A DNA stretch of 64,000 nt, from contig JAFDWS010000006.1 in assembly GCA_018268375.1 (NCBI GenBank), positions 508,848 to 572,847 on the forward strand, read 5' to 3'. Made by a program: the position numbers and the translations under genes. Of this stretch, positions 8,609 through 16,788 are shown in pieces; the stretch's first letter is position 1; each line of letters begins with the position of its first letter. Source of the stretch: Armatimonadota bacterium (GTDB lineage: Bacteria; Armatimonadota; Fimbriimonadia; Fimbriimonadales; Fimbriimonadaceae). The notes beneath the pieces were generated by a model. It was not told where the DNA came from. It saw nothing but the letters and a program-made list of their open reading frames with translations, and made no database searches.

Positions 8609-8836
8609 ATGCAAAACACTCCTGCCCTCCGGCGGACGCCCTGGGGCGCAGTCCTCTCCGTCCTTTTTGCACTTGTCTATGGCGCATCGCCCATTGACTT
8701 GATCCCTGACGTCATTCCGCTCATCGGTTGGCTTGATGACGGCGTCGTGCTGATCCTCTGTATCGTCCTGGCGGCGGTCAGCCTGCATCGGCGCAACAAG
8801 GCGATCCGGCGGTCTACGGTGCTCGAGACCCGCTAG
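8609..8836 (+). CDS. DUF1232 small membrane protein
   Basis: 75 residues with the DUF1232 (YkvA) signature '[32 protein letters not shown]', comprising two hydrophobic segments around an SPIDLIPD turn. An AAAGG ribosome-binding site precedes the ATG. Function of the family is unknown. It follows the DprE2-like gene by 40 nt and could share its transcript. Its TAG stop shares a CTAG with the stop of the converging oxidoreductase. Confidence 0.8.
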   Translation: MQNTPALRRTPWGAVLSVLFALVYGASPIDLIPDVIPLIGWLDDGVVLILCIVLAAVSLHRRNKAIRRSTVLETR

Positions 8837-11022
8837 ACCGGTCGTCGCTTCGACGGCGACAGCGTGACGATCACCGCCTTATAAGCCGGAGTCTTTGAGC
8901 GCGGGTCGGCGGTTCTTGGCACAAGGACGTTAGCCTCCGGGTAGTACATCAATGCACAACCCTCGGCGATGTCGAACGGGCGGGCGAGCACGAATTCGAG
9001 CGAACCAGTGCCGTTCTCGACCTTGACCCATGAGTCAGGCTCGAGGCCAAATCGAGCCATGTCTCGTTCGTTCAGGAGGATGACGTCCCGCCGCTCTTGT
9101 CCGCGGTAGATGTCCTCCTCCTCATAGACGACCGTGTTGAATTGGCCCTCCGACCGAACCGTCATCATCATCACCTGGCGATGGCCAAGTGGCGCCTGAA
9201 CAGGAATCGGATCAGCATGCATGACGGCCTTCCCTGACGGCGTCTCGAATTCGGGCGTGTGCAGGATCCGGCCGGGAATGACGAACTCCCGTTTGGTCTG
9301 CCCGATGTTTTGAATGGACGCAAGGTTCGGAACGAGAACGGGGATCAGGGCGCGCACCGCGTCATGGTCCTTCAGCGAAGACCAGTCCAGTGCCCCCTGA
9401 CTCCCAAGGGAAAGGTCGGCGATGTCGCAAAGGACGTCCACCTCTGCCCTTGGTCCATCGTGGCGCCGTGGGCCGCCTTCGCTCAACCGGACATAGCTGA
9501 ACATGGACTCCTGAGTGGTCGCCTGAGGGTCTTCGTCCCTTGCCAGCACGGGCAAGACAATGGTGCGCTCGGCCAAACCATGGACGTGACCGGTGTTCAA
9601 CGTGGTGCTGAGGTAGACGAGAGTCTTGACTTTGCCCAATGCACGGCCAGCGAAATCGGCGTCGGGAGTCGCGCCGAAGAGATTGCCGCCAAGGCAGAAA
9701 CCGGTGTCGAGCTCCGAACGGTCAGCCGCTTCGACGGCCGCGATCGTGTCGTGGCCCCGGAACTGGGGAACCTCCACTCCAAGAGCGGCAAGGCCCTCCA
9801 CTGCGGCCTTTGCCAATTGGGGCGAGACGCCCGTAGAGCCCATACCTTGGACGTTGCTGTGCCCGCGGATCGGAAGTAGTCCCGCCCCCGGTCTGCCCAC
9901 CATGCCGCGAAGCAAAGCCAGGTTGGCGATCCAGTGGACGTTCTCAACACCATGGACGTGGTGGGTCACCCCCATCGTCCAAGCAATCACTGCCTTCTTC
10001 GCAGTGCTGAAAAGCTGAGCCGCCCTCTCGATTTCGGGCCCAGTGACGCCGCTTGCTGCCTCGATTTCCCCCCAAGCTAACTCATCCAGATAGGATCTAA
10101 CGGCTTCAAATCCTTCCGTGCTCTGATCCAAAAAGCTCTGATCGTGGGCGCCCGATTCGAGCACGTGCTTGGCGACGCCGCACAGAAAGGCGATGTCGCC
10201 TCCGATCTTGGGCTGAATGTAGACGGAGGCGATCTCAGAGCCGAAGAACAGACTCTTCATTTTCGAGGGCACCCTGAAATTGACAAGCCCCGTCTCTTTC
10301 ACCGGGTTAACCACGATGACGTGCCCGCCCCGCTCTCTCAGGTTCACCAACGTGGTCATCAATCGAGGGTGGTTCGACGCCGGGTTGCCGCCAATCAGAA
10401 TGACAAGGTCTGATTGCTCAAGGTCGGACAGGTCGATGGTCGCAGTGCCCGTGCCTAAAGCGTCCTTGAGCCCTACGCCGCTCGCCTGGTGGCAGTAGTA
10501 GGAGCAGTTGCTGACGTGGTTCGTGCCGAGCGCCCTCGCGAAAAGCTGGAGGAGAAAGCCCGCTTCGTTCGAGCTCCTGCCGCTGGCGTAGAAAAATAGT
10601 CTTTCGGGGCTTGTTGCCTTGATCGCAGAGGCGCTGGCCTCAAGGGCTTCCTCCCAGGTCGCTTCGCGGTAGTGGCTCGACCCCTTTTCGTACACGATGG
10701 GCACCGTCAGCCGGCCTAGGCTCTCTAGCTCTCGCGAAGTCAGGGATTTCAACTGGTCGATGCTCAAGTCTTTGAACAATTGAGGATTGATAGCCCCCTG
10801 CATGTCGGCGGTCATCGCTTGAAGCGACTTCTTGCAAACTTCGGGGAAATGGCCAGCCTCGTTCCTCATGCCTCCCGACTGCCCACCCATCCCAAGGGCA
10901 CAGGTCTTGCAGGCGTTGCGGGATGTCATCGCCTTCCAGAGGCGGCCGGGGCCAACTTCGCGCGCCTTGCGCAACGTGTAACCGATGGCTTGCCAACCGC
11001 CGCCGCTTTCGGGCATCTCCAT
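8833..11022 (-). CDS. YdeP-type molybdopterin oxidoreductase (FdhF-alpha-like)
   Basis: 729 residues. The N-terminus carries '[18 protein letters not shown]', typical of the YdeP/FdhF-alpha-like branch (TIGR01701 type) in place of the four-Cys Fe-S motif of true formate dehydrogenases. The molybdopterin-binding domains follow: '[42 protein letters not shown]', '[17 protein letters not shown]', '[16 protein letters not shown]', '[25 protein letters not shown]', and a C-terminal dinucleotide-binding domain with '[20 protein letters not shown]'. There is no signal peptide, so it is cytoplasmic. Members are implicated in acid resistance or formate-like oxidations, but the substrate is unproven. 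No cofactor-maturation gene is adjacent. Confidence 0.85.
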   Translation of the reverse strand: MEMPESGGGWQAIGYTLRKAREVGPGRLWKAMTSRNACKTCALGMGGQSGGMRNEAGHFPEVCKKSLQAMTADMQGAINPQLFKDLSIDQLKSLTSRELESLGRLTVPIVYEKGSSHYREATWEEALEASASAIKATSPERLFFYASGRSSNEAGFLLQLFARALGTNHVSNCSYYCHQASGVGLKDALGTGTATIDLSDLEQSDLVILIGGNPASNHPRLMTTLVNLRERGGHVIVVNPVKETGLVNFRVPSKMKSLFFGSEIASVYIQPKIGGDIAFLCGVAKHVLESGAHDQSFLDQSTEGFEAVRSYLDELAWGEIEAASGVTGPEIERAAQLFSTAKKAVIAWTMGVTHHVHGVENVHWIANLALLRGMVGRPGAGLLPIRGHSNVQGMGSTGVSPQLAKAAVEGLAALGVEVPQFRGHDTIAAVEAADRSELDTGFCLGGNLFGATPDADFAGRALGKVKTLVYLSTTLNTGHVHGLAERTIVLPVLARDEDPQATTQESMFSYVRLSEGGPRRHDGPRAEVDVLCDIADLSLGSQGALDWSSLKDHDAVRALIPVLVPNLASIQNIGQTKREFVIPGRILHTPEFETPSGKAVMHADPIPVQAPLGHRQVMMMTVRSEGQFNTVVYEEEDIYRGQERRDVILLNERDMARFGLEPDSWVKVENGTGSLEFVLARPFDIAEGCALMYYPEANVLVPRTADPRSKTPAYKAVIVTLSPSKRRPV

Positions 11023-11100
11023 CTCTCAGTTGATTGTACTGGCGGACACCAAAGTGGAACCGGTCGCAGGTGAATCTCGTCTCGAAGTTCAGGAACTGGC

Positions 11101-11532
11101 ATGAACCGTAAGCAAATCGAGCAGGCCACTTTGCTTCTCCTGCGTCTGGTCGCGGCGTTGCTGATATTCCAGCCCGGGGCGAAGAAGATCTTCGGATGGT
11201 TTGACGGCCAACCAAACGGTGGGACAATAGCTATCGGGAGCCAGCCGTGGGTCGGTGGCTGGATCGAAGTCATCGGCGGCGTCCTGGTCTTTGCTGGACT
11301 CTGCACGAGGCCCGTCGCGTTCTTGCTTTCCGGCGAGATGGCAGTGGCCTATTGGCAATTTCACGCCCCCAAGGGGGCGTGGCCCGTACAAAACCAGGGC
11401 GCACCAGCGGTGCTCCTGTGCTTCATCTTCCTGTACTTCGCCGCGTGTGGCGGAGGCCCATGGAGCCTTGACGCTTTGCTCAAAGGCAAGAGGAGCAGTA
11501 CTGATCCAGAAAGCGAAGAGTCAGCGGGATGA
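11101..11532 (+). CDS. DoxX family membrane protein
   Basis: 143 residues with four hydrophobic helices. The DoxX family pattern is clear: 'LLLLRLVAALLIFQPGAKKIFGWFDG', 'WVGGWIEVIGGVLVFAGLCTRPVAFLLSGEMAVAYWQFHAPKG' and 'AVLLCFIFLYFAACGGGPWSLDALL'. DoxX proteins are small quinone- or thiol-associated integral membrane proteins of uncertain role. It diverges from the molybdopterin oxidoreductase and converges on the ankyrin gene, overlapping that gene's 3' end by 12 nt. Confidence 0.88.
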   Translation: MNRKQIEQATLLLLRLVAALLIFQPGAKKIFGWFDGQPNGGTIAIGSQPWVGGWIEVIGGVLVFAGLCTRPVAFLLSGEMAVAYWQFHAPKGAWPVQNQGAPAVLLCFIFLYFAACGGGPWSLDALLKGKRSSTDPESEESAG

Positions 11533-12795
11533 GTCCGCGCCGTGTTTGGTGAGCACGTCCAGGACTTCTTGGCTGCCGGTCGAGCTTTTCGGAAGGCCTG
11601 AACCGGCGTTCATCAACTCATCGACGGTCTCGGCGTAACGTCCCCGGCCAGCCTCCCAGCCGTGGACTGAGCCGTAACACGCCCATTCGACAGGAGTGCC
11701 GTCGAAATCGTTGGCATGGTCGGCGAGGTCAGGGCCATGGGCCAGCAGGGCTCGGGTCATGTCCGCATTGCCGTGAAAGCCCGACCAGTGGAGACACGTC
11801 GCGCCATGCTGGCTGCGAGCATTGACTGGGAAACCGGCGGCAAGAAAGAGTTCGACTGCAGCCAAGTCGTTGTTCCTCGCCGCATGGGCGATTTGGCTCG
11901 TACCGTCCGGTGTTGCGGAGGCCGCTAACCCCGGGTTTTCAGCGACCAACCTCGACACTTCTTTGGAGTCGCCAAGCCAGCATGCATTGATCAGGCGCTC
12001 ATCGGCAGGGGATGCTTCAACCAAAAGGTCAAAAATATCTTGGTGACCAAAACGCTTCGCTACTTGGGCAGCGGAGACATACCAGCCGAGCGTCCACTGG
12101 TAAATCGTCCCTCCGCTCCTACCACCGATCATCGGAAAGTACTCGTTACTCACGCGGACGCGTACGGCTTCGGGGGCGTCGTGGACAATCCGGCGCGCCA
12201 ACTCTGTGTCACCGAGAGCGGCTGTCATAAGAATATCGGTGTCGCAGCCTCTCTCCACCAAGTAGCGAGCCACCTCCTGCCGTTCGGCCACCATCCATTG
12301 TGCGGCGGTCGACTCATGGTCAAGGTCGCGGGCGTTGATGTCTGCACCGCGGTCCAACAGCAAGGCCGCGATCTCGACGTTCGCGGCAAAGTGGAGGGGG
12401 TATTGGCCGTCGCCACCTCGGGCGTGAACGAGCGACGGATCCTTATCGAGCAGGTCGCGGAGGTGCGCCGTCATCCCCAGCCGGGCCGCGGCATGGACGT
12501 CGATGCTGGCCCCCCGTTCGATCGCGGCTTGGGCAATTGGAGGCTCAGCCACGTGCAAGATGCCGAAGCCGCCGGCCCACCAGTCGCTCTTGAGGTCGAT
12601 GTCTGCACCAGCCTCCAAGAGAACATCGAGCATGGCCACGCTTCGAACGTTTGTGATCGCAGGCGAACCAAACGGACCGGATCTTTCATTGATCCTTGCC
12701 CGGAGATCCGGCTCGCCCGCCAATATCGACTTCACTGACGCGGCATCGTCATCTTGAAACGCCCTATGGATCGCGAGTAGTTGCTGCTCAGCCAC
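11521..12795 (-). CDS. Ankyrin-repeat protein
   Basis: About 424 residues built largely of ankyrin repeats: 'MLDVLLEAGADIDLKSDW', 'GDGQYPLHFAANVEIAALLLDRGADINARD', 'DLAAVELFLAAGFPVNARSQHGATCLHWSGFHGNADMTRALLAHGPDL' and related copies through the length. No enzymatic domain or export signal is seen. Ankyrin arrays mediate protein binding; the partner is unknown. I place the start at the GTG at 12795, 7 nt below the stop of the DUF72 gene. A longer ATG version (12876) would overlap that gene by 74 nt and is less likely. It probably forms an operon with DUF72. Confidence 0.78.
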   Translation of the reverse strand: MAEQQLLAIHRAFQDDDAASVKSILAGEPDLRARINERSGPFGSPAITNVRSVAMLDVLLEAGADIDLKSDWWAGGFGILHVAEPPIAQAAIERGASIDVHAAARLGMTAHLRDLLDKDPSLVHARGGDGQYPLHFAANVEIAALLLDRGADINARDLDHESTAAQWMVAERQEVARYLVERGCDTDILMTAALGDTELARRIVHDAPEAVRVRVSNEYFPMIGGRSGGTIYQWTLGWYVSAAQVAKRFGHQDIFDLLVEASPADERLINACWLGDSKEVSRLVAENPGLAASATPDGTSQIAHAARNNDLAAVELFLAAGFPVNARSQHGATCLHWSGFHGNADMTRALLAHGPDLADHANDFDGTPVEWACYGSVHGWEAGRGRYAETVDELMNAGSGLPKSSTGSQEVLDVLTKHGADSSR

Positions 12796-12802
12796 AGAAA
12801 GA

Positions 12803-13519
12803 TTATGCAGTGAGTTCGAGAAGGCGGTCTGCCCAGCGCCAAGGTGCCTCCACGTCAGTGTGGCGCACGTAGACATGGCAGTCCTTGTTCAAAGTACGGA
12901 GGATCCCCGCCCAGTCTCTGAGTTGGACGTCGTCGTAATCCGTCTTTCGCAAGCGGACATACACGTTGTCTGCAGTGTCACGAACAACCGCATCAGCCTC
13001 GTCGGTGTCGTCCGCGACCCGCGCCGCCCCGAACTCTCGGAGAAGCTCTTCTGTGTCGGTGTCTTGCCAGGAAGGATGACGGAACTCGAACGCCCACTTC
13101 ACGCTCGATCGATGCGGTATGGCGACGAGAAAGTCTTTCAGGCGATCCAGGTCGCGCTTGAAGTTGGGTGGCAGTTGCACCAAGACCGGGCCCATCATCC
13201 CGGCCGTCTCAAGCTTGGTCAGGGCTTGGAGAAAGGACTCGACGATCTCGATGCTCTCGGGCTTGAGCCTTTTGAAGTGGGTCACGCTTTGGTGCATCTT
13301 CGGCGAAAGGTGGAAATGCCCGGGGCATTCCTTGATCATGCGTTCAGCGGTGGATTCGGAGGGCATCCGCGTGAACATTCCCACACCTTCGACGGTCGCA
13401 TAGCGGGTCGCGTAATAGCCAAGGAATTTGGACTTGGCCAACTTAGGCGGATAGAAGAGCCCCTCCCCCTGCCATTCGGGATAAGCATAACCGGAGAGAC
13501 CAATCCGGATGTTCGCCAT
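12803..13519 (-). CDS. DUF72 (YecE-like) TIM-barrel protein
   Basis: 238 residues. DUF72 hallmarks are the opening 'IRIGLSGYAYPEWQGEGLFYP', 'YYATRYATVEGVGMFTRMPSESTAERMIKECPGHFHLSPKMHQSVTH', 'LVQLPPNFKRDLDRLKDFL', 'WAFEFRHPSW' and the terminal 'VYVRHTDVEAPWRWADRLLEL'. The family has a TIM-barrel fold, is widespread and remains of unknown function. It heads an apparent two-gene unit with the ankyrin-repeat protein. Confidence 0.88.
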   Translation of the reverse strand: MANIRIGLSGYAYPEWQGEGLFYPPKLAKSKFLGYYATRYATVEGVGMFTRMPSESTAERMIKECPGHFHLSPKMHQSVTHFKRLKPESIEIVESFLQALTKLETAGMMGPVLVQLPPNFKRDLDRLKDFLVAIPHRSSVKWAFEFRHPSWQDTDTEELLREFGAARVADDTDEADAVVRDTADNVYVRLRKTDYDDVQLRDWAGILRTLNKDCHVYVRHTDVEAPWRWADRLLELTA

Positions 13520-13659
13520 GGAAGCCTATCTTGCCTCAAAGCACGGGCCGCTCACCGCAGCAGGCTCGTGGTCAAGTATCTCTTGGAGCCTGGGCGAGGT
13601 TGGCTCGTTGCAAAATCCTTGTCTTAGCCGGCCGGCCGACGAAGCATAATCCTCTTGAC

Positions 13660-15537
13660 ATGCTCTTCTTCCGGCCCTCGCGCATTGCCCGCTGGATCAT
13701 CGCGTCCTCGGCCCTACTACCGGTCTGGGTGCCGGCTCAAAGCGAGCCCGCCAAGCCTGTTTTCGTGGACGGACAGGCGCAGGTCGTCGAAGCGTTTTCG
13801 AAGTCCAGTGACTGGATCCGGGAGCATCTTTGGGTGGAGACCGAGTTCGACTCCGATCACGACGGGAAGAAGGACCGCGTCCATGTCGACGTCACTCGGC
13901 AAAAGCAGACCGAGAGCGAAGGCCTCAAGGTGCCGGTCATTTATGAGTCCTCGCCTTACTTTGCAGGCACCGGCGGGGGCAACATCAATTGGGACGTCCA
14001 CCAGGAAGTGGACTCCACTCCCCCTCCACGGACTTTCCACCCGGACATCGCTTTTAACCCGAACCGGACGCGGATATCCAACTCGCTGGTAGGAACATGG
14101 GTACCCCGAGGATTTGCCGTCGTCCACTCAGAAGCTCCGGGAACCGGTCTCTCCACGGGCAGCCCAACGGTGGGTGGGGCGCCCGAGCGGCTCGCTCCCA
14201 AAGCCGTGATCGACTGGCTGAACGGCCGCGCAAAGGGCTTCAAGTCCGTCGACGGTGACGAACAGGTGACAGCGACGTGGTGCACGGGCAAGGTGGGCAT
14301 GACGGGGACCTCGTACAACGGCACCATTCCCATCGCCGCGGCCACGACGGGTGTCAAAGGCTTGGAGTGCATCATCCCGGTCTCACCGAACACGTCCTAC
14401 TACCACTACTACCGTTCGAACGGGCTTGTGCGCCACCCGGGCGGCTATCTGGGAGAGGACATCGACTCCCTTTACGACTTCATTGATAGCGGCAACCCTG
14501 CGGGGCGAGCGAACAGCGACCGGCTCTATCGGGATGGCGAGTTTGCGAAGGGGCGGAGCAGAGAGACCGGCGACTACAACGCCTTTTGGGCCGAACGAGA
14601 CTTACTGCCCTTAGCCAAGAACATTAAGTGCGCGGTCATGATCGCGCACGGTCTGAACGATTGGAACGTAGTGCCAGAGCACAGCGTCCGAATCAGCCAG
14701 GCGGTGAAGGGCCACGTGCCGCTCATCCAGTACTTCCATCAAGGCGGCCACGGAGGTGACCCGCCCATGGATCTGATGAACAAGTGGTTCACGAGGTTCC
14801 TCTATGGGGTCAAGAACGGCATCGAAGACGGCCCCAAGGCCTACATCGTCCGCGAGAGGACGGCCGGCGCGCCCCGCAGCGGCGGTAACACGCCGACACC
14901 TTATGCCGACTACCCCAATCCCGGGGCTGCCCCTGTCACGCTGTACGTAGGGAAAGGCGGGAACACGACCGGCCGTATCTTCGAGCGACCGCAGACGAAG
15001 CAGGGTACCGAGCGACTGACTGACGACGTTTCTATCGGGGCTCCTGCGCTGGCCGCCGCCAGCACGTCACCCAACAGGCTCCTCTATGCCACCCCAGAAT
15101 TGACGCACTCGGTCCACATTTCTGGAACCGCACGCGTGACGCTCCGGCTCGCCTCAAGCAAGAGGGCTGCGAACCTATCCGTGTATTTGGTGCAACTGCC
15201 TTGGACGGAAGGGCCGGTCAACAGTTCGAACCTCATCACCCGGGGCTGGGCCGATCCCCAGAACGCGGCATCATTGACGAAGGGCGGCGACTATCACTCA
15301 ATGGCGCCCGGTAAGCCCTTGATGCCCGGCCAGTTTGTCACCATGACGTTTGACCTTCAGCCGGACGACCAGATCGTGCAGGCAGGCAAGCGCATCGGCC
15401 TCATGATCCTCTCCAGTGACAAGGACTTCACTGTCTGGCCGAAGCCTGGCACGCTGCTGACTTTGGATCTCGACGCCGTGCGCCTCGTCCTACCTGTCGT
15501 CGGCGGCGCCACAAGCTTCGATCTGGCAACGAAGTGA
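13660..15537 (+). CDS. Secreted X-Pro dipeptidyl-peptidase (S15) family hydrolase
   Basis: About 625 residues from ATG 13660, chosen because it opens with a signal peptide ('RIARWIIASSALLPVWVPAQS'); an upstream in-frame start at 13531 adds 43 residues without similarity. The alpha/beta-hydrolase core has the nucleophile elbow 'GMTGTSYNGTIPIA' (Ser about 218), Asp in 'AHGLNDWNV' (about 334) and His in 'YFHQGGHGG' (about 364), the arrangement of Xaa-Pro dipeptidyl-peptidases. The C-terminal jelly-roll (PepX_C) domain follows ('VHISGTARVTLRLASSKRAANLSVYLVQL'). It should cleave dipeptides from proline-containing peptides outside the cytoplasm; some relatives are acylases. CATAAT ends 9 nt before the ATG, suggesting leaderless translation. 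Confidence 0.85.
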   Translation: MLFFRPSRIARWIIASSALLPVWVPAQSEPAKPVFVDGQAQVVEAFSKSSDWIREHLWVETEFDSDHDGKKDRVHVDVTRQKQTESEGLKVPVIYESSPYFAGTGGGNINWDVHQEVDSTPPPRTFHPDIAFNPNRTRISNSLVGTWVPRGFAVVHSEAPGTGLSTGSPTVGGAPERLAPKAVIDWLNGRAKGFKSVDGDEQVTATWCTGKVGMTGTSYNGTIPIAAATTGVKGLECIIPVSPNTSYYHYYRSNGLVRHPGGYLGEDIDSLYDFIDSGNPAGRANSDRLYRDGEFAKGRSRETGDYNAFWAERDLLPLAKNIKCAVMIAHGLNDWNVVPEHSVRISQAVKGHVPLIQYFHQGGHGGDPPMDLMNKWFTRFLYGVKNGIEDGPKAYIVRERTAGAPRSGGNTPTPYADYPNPGAAPVTLYVGKGGNTTGRIFERPQTKQGTERLTDDVSIGAPALAAASTSPNRLLYATPELTHSVHISGTARVTLRLASSKRAANLSVYLVQLPWTEGPVNSSNLITRGWADPQNAASLTKGGDYHSMAPGKPLMPGQFVTMTFDLQPDDQIVQAGKRIGLMILSSDKDFTVWPKPGTLLTLDLDAVRLVLPVVGGATSFDLATK

Positions 15538-15662
15538 ACCGTCCTAGGGGCAGCTGGCGTGCTCTTGGGAATCGACTTTGAACCTGAGGGGCACCATTTT
15601 AGTCGATTCACAGAAAAGTCACACTTGTGTCCGTAACCTTTGCTCTGAGGGCTCAAAGCCAC

Positions 15663-16589
15663 ATGGAACACAGGAACGAACAAAGGAGCAGACTGCGCCG
15701 CTTCGCGGTTGGCGCAACGACACTGTTGGCTGGCGGATTGATTGTGGGGTTTACCAACCCGCCTGCACTGACACAGATCATCTTTGTGAGCAACCGCAGC
15801 GGCGTTGTCAACGGCACACCGAACGGCAACGAGGTCTGGACGATGAACCCGGACGGTTCGAACCCGCAGCGCATCACGAACAACACCTGGGCTGAATGGG
15901 AACCGCAATGGAACCCGGCCGCGACCAAGATCGCGGTCACGAGCAATGAGACCGGCAACTATGACGTCTACACGATGAACTCGGACGGCTCAGGGAGAGT
16001 GAACCTGACGAACAATCCTGCCGACGACTTTGGCGCAAGCTGGTCCCCGGACGGCAGCCGCATTGCATTTGACAGCGACCGGGACGGAAACCACGAGATC
16101 TATGTCATGAACTCGGACGGATCGAACGCGATCAATCTCTCCAACACGCCAGGAGCGATCGAGGGGCATCCAGCGTGGTCTCCGGACGGCTCGAAGATCG
16201 CCTTTTTCAGCTCTCGAGACGGGAACAACGAGATCTACACAATGAACGTCGACGGGACTGCCCAGACGAGGCTGACCAATAACTCGGCTGTCGACTTCCT
16301 TCCTTGCTGGTCTCCAGACGGAAGCAAGATTGCCTTCACGAGCACTCGGGACGGCAACTACGAAGTGTACGTGATGAACGCGAACGGCTCGAGTGTGAAG
16401 CGCCTCACGAACAACCAAGCAGACGACAGCGAGCCGGCTTGGTCGCGGGACGGTACGAAGATCTTGTTTAGCAGCAACCGGAGCGGCAACTACGAGATCT
16501 ACAGCATGAATGCGGACGGCAAGGGCAACGCGACGAGGTTGACGAACAACTCGTTCGGCGATTGGGACGCTACTTGGAAGACTCAATGA
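15663..16589 (+). CDS. Exported TolB-like PD40 beta-propeller protein
   Basis: About 308 residues from ATG 15663 (a GTG at 15627 is the alternative). An N-terminal basic patch and hydrophobic helix ('RLRRFAVGATTLLAGGLIVGF') direct export. The rest is a six-bladed propeller of PD40 repeats about 42 residues long, each with 'W-S-P-D-G-S-x-I-A-F ... N-x-E-I-Y-x-M-N-x-D-G' (for example 'WSPDGSKIAFFSSRDGNNEIYTMNVDG'). This is the repeat found in TolB and DPP6 N-terminal propellers. There is no TolB N-terminal domain, so it is not TolB itself. It is a single gene that ends before a strong hairpin. Confidence 0.82.
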   Translation: MEHRNEQRSRLRRFAVGATTLLAGGLIVGFTNPPALTQIIFVSNRSGVVNGTPNGNEVWTMNPDGSNPQRITNNTWAEWEPQWNPAATKIAVTSNETGNYDVYTMNSDGSGRVNLTNNPADDFGASWSPDGSRIAFDSDRDGNHEIYVMNSDGSNAINLSNTPGAIEGHPAWSPDGSKIAFFSSRDGNNEIYTMNVDGTAQTRLTNNSAVDFLPCWSPDGSKIAFTSTRDGNYEVYVMNANGSSVKRLTNNQADDSEPAWSRDGTKILFSSNRSGNYEIYSMNADGKGNATRLTNNSFGDWDATWKTQ

Positions 16590-16702
16590 ACTCGTCCTCT
16601 GCCCGGCCGGCGTTTCTTTGACCCCGGAGCGCTTGATCGGGCCAAGGTGGCCTGTACGCGGGCCGAATAAAGAACGCTTTTCCGCTAGGGCAGTGGTTCG
16701 AC

Positions 16703-16728
16703 GGGCCGCCGTCAGTTGACGGCGGCCC
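16703..16728. terminator. Bidirectional hairpin between convergent genes
   Basis: A perfect 12-bp G+C-rich stem (GGGCCGCCGTCA / TGACGGCGGCCC) with a 2-nt loop lies between the converging propeller and fibre-like genes. There is no long T-run, so the terminator call rests on position and stem strength. Confidence 0.55.
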
Positions 16729-16788
16729 GCGTCCAACTGATGCGTTTCAGTTAGTCCGCCTGAGCGAGACGGCGGAGCCTCGACATGG

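Noticed and set aside
9259..9879. Plus-strand open frame opposite the molybdopterin oxidoreductase
   Set aside because: Shadow of a well-supported gene; no ribosome-binding site or domain.
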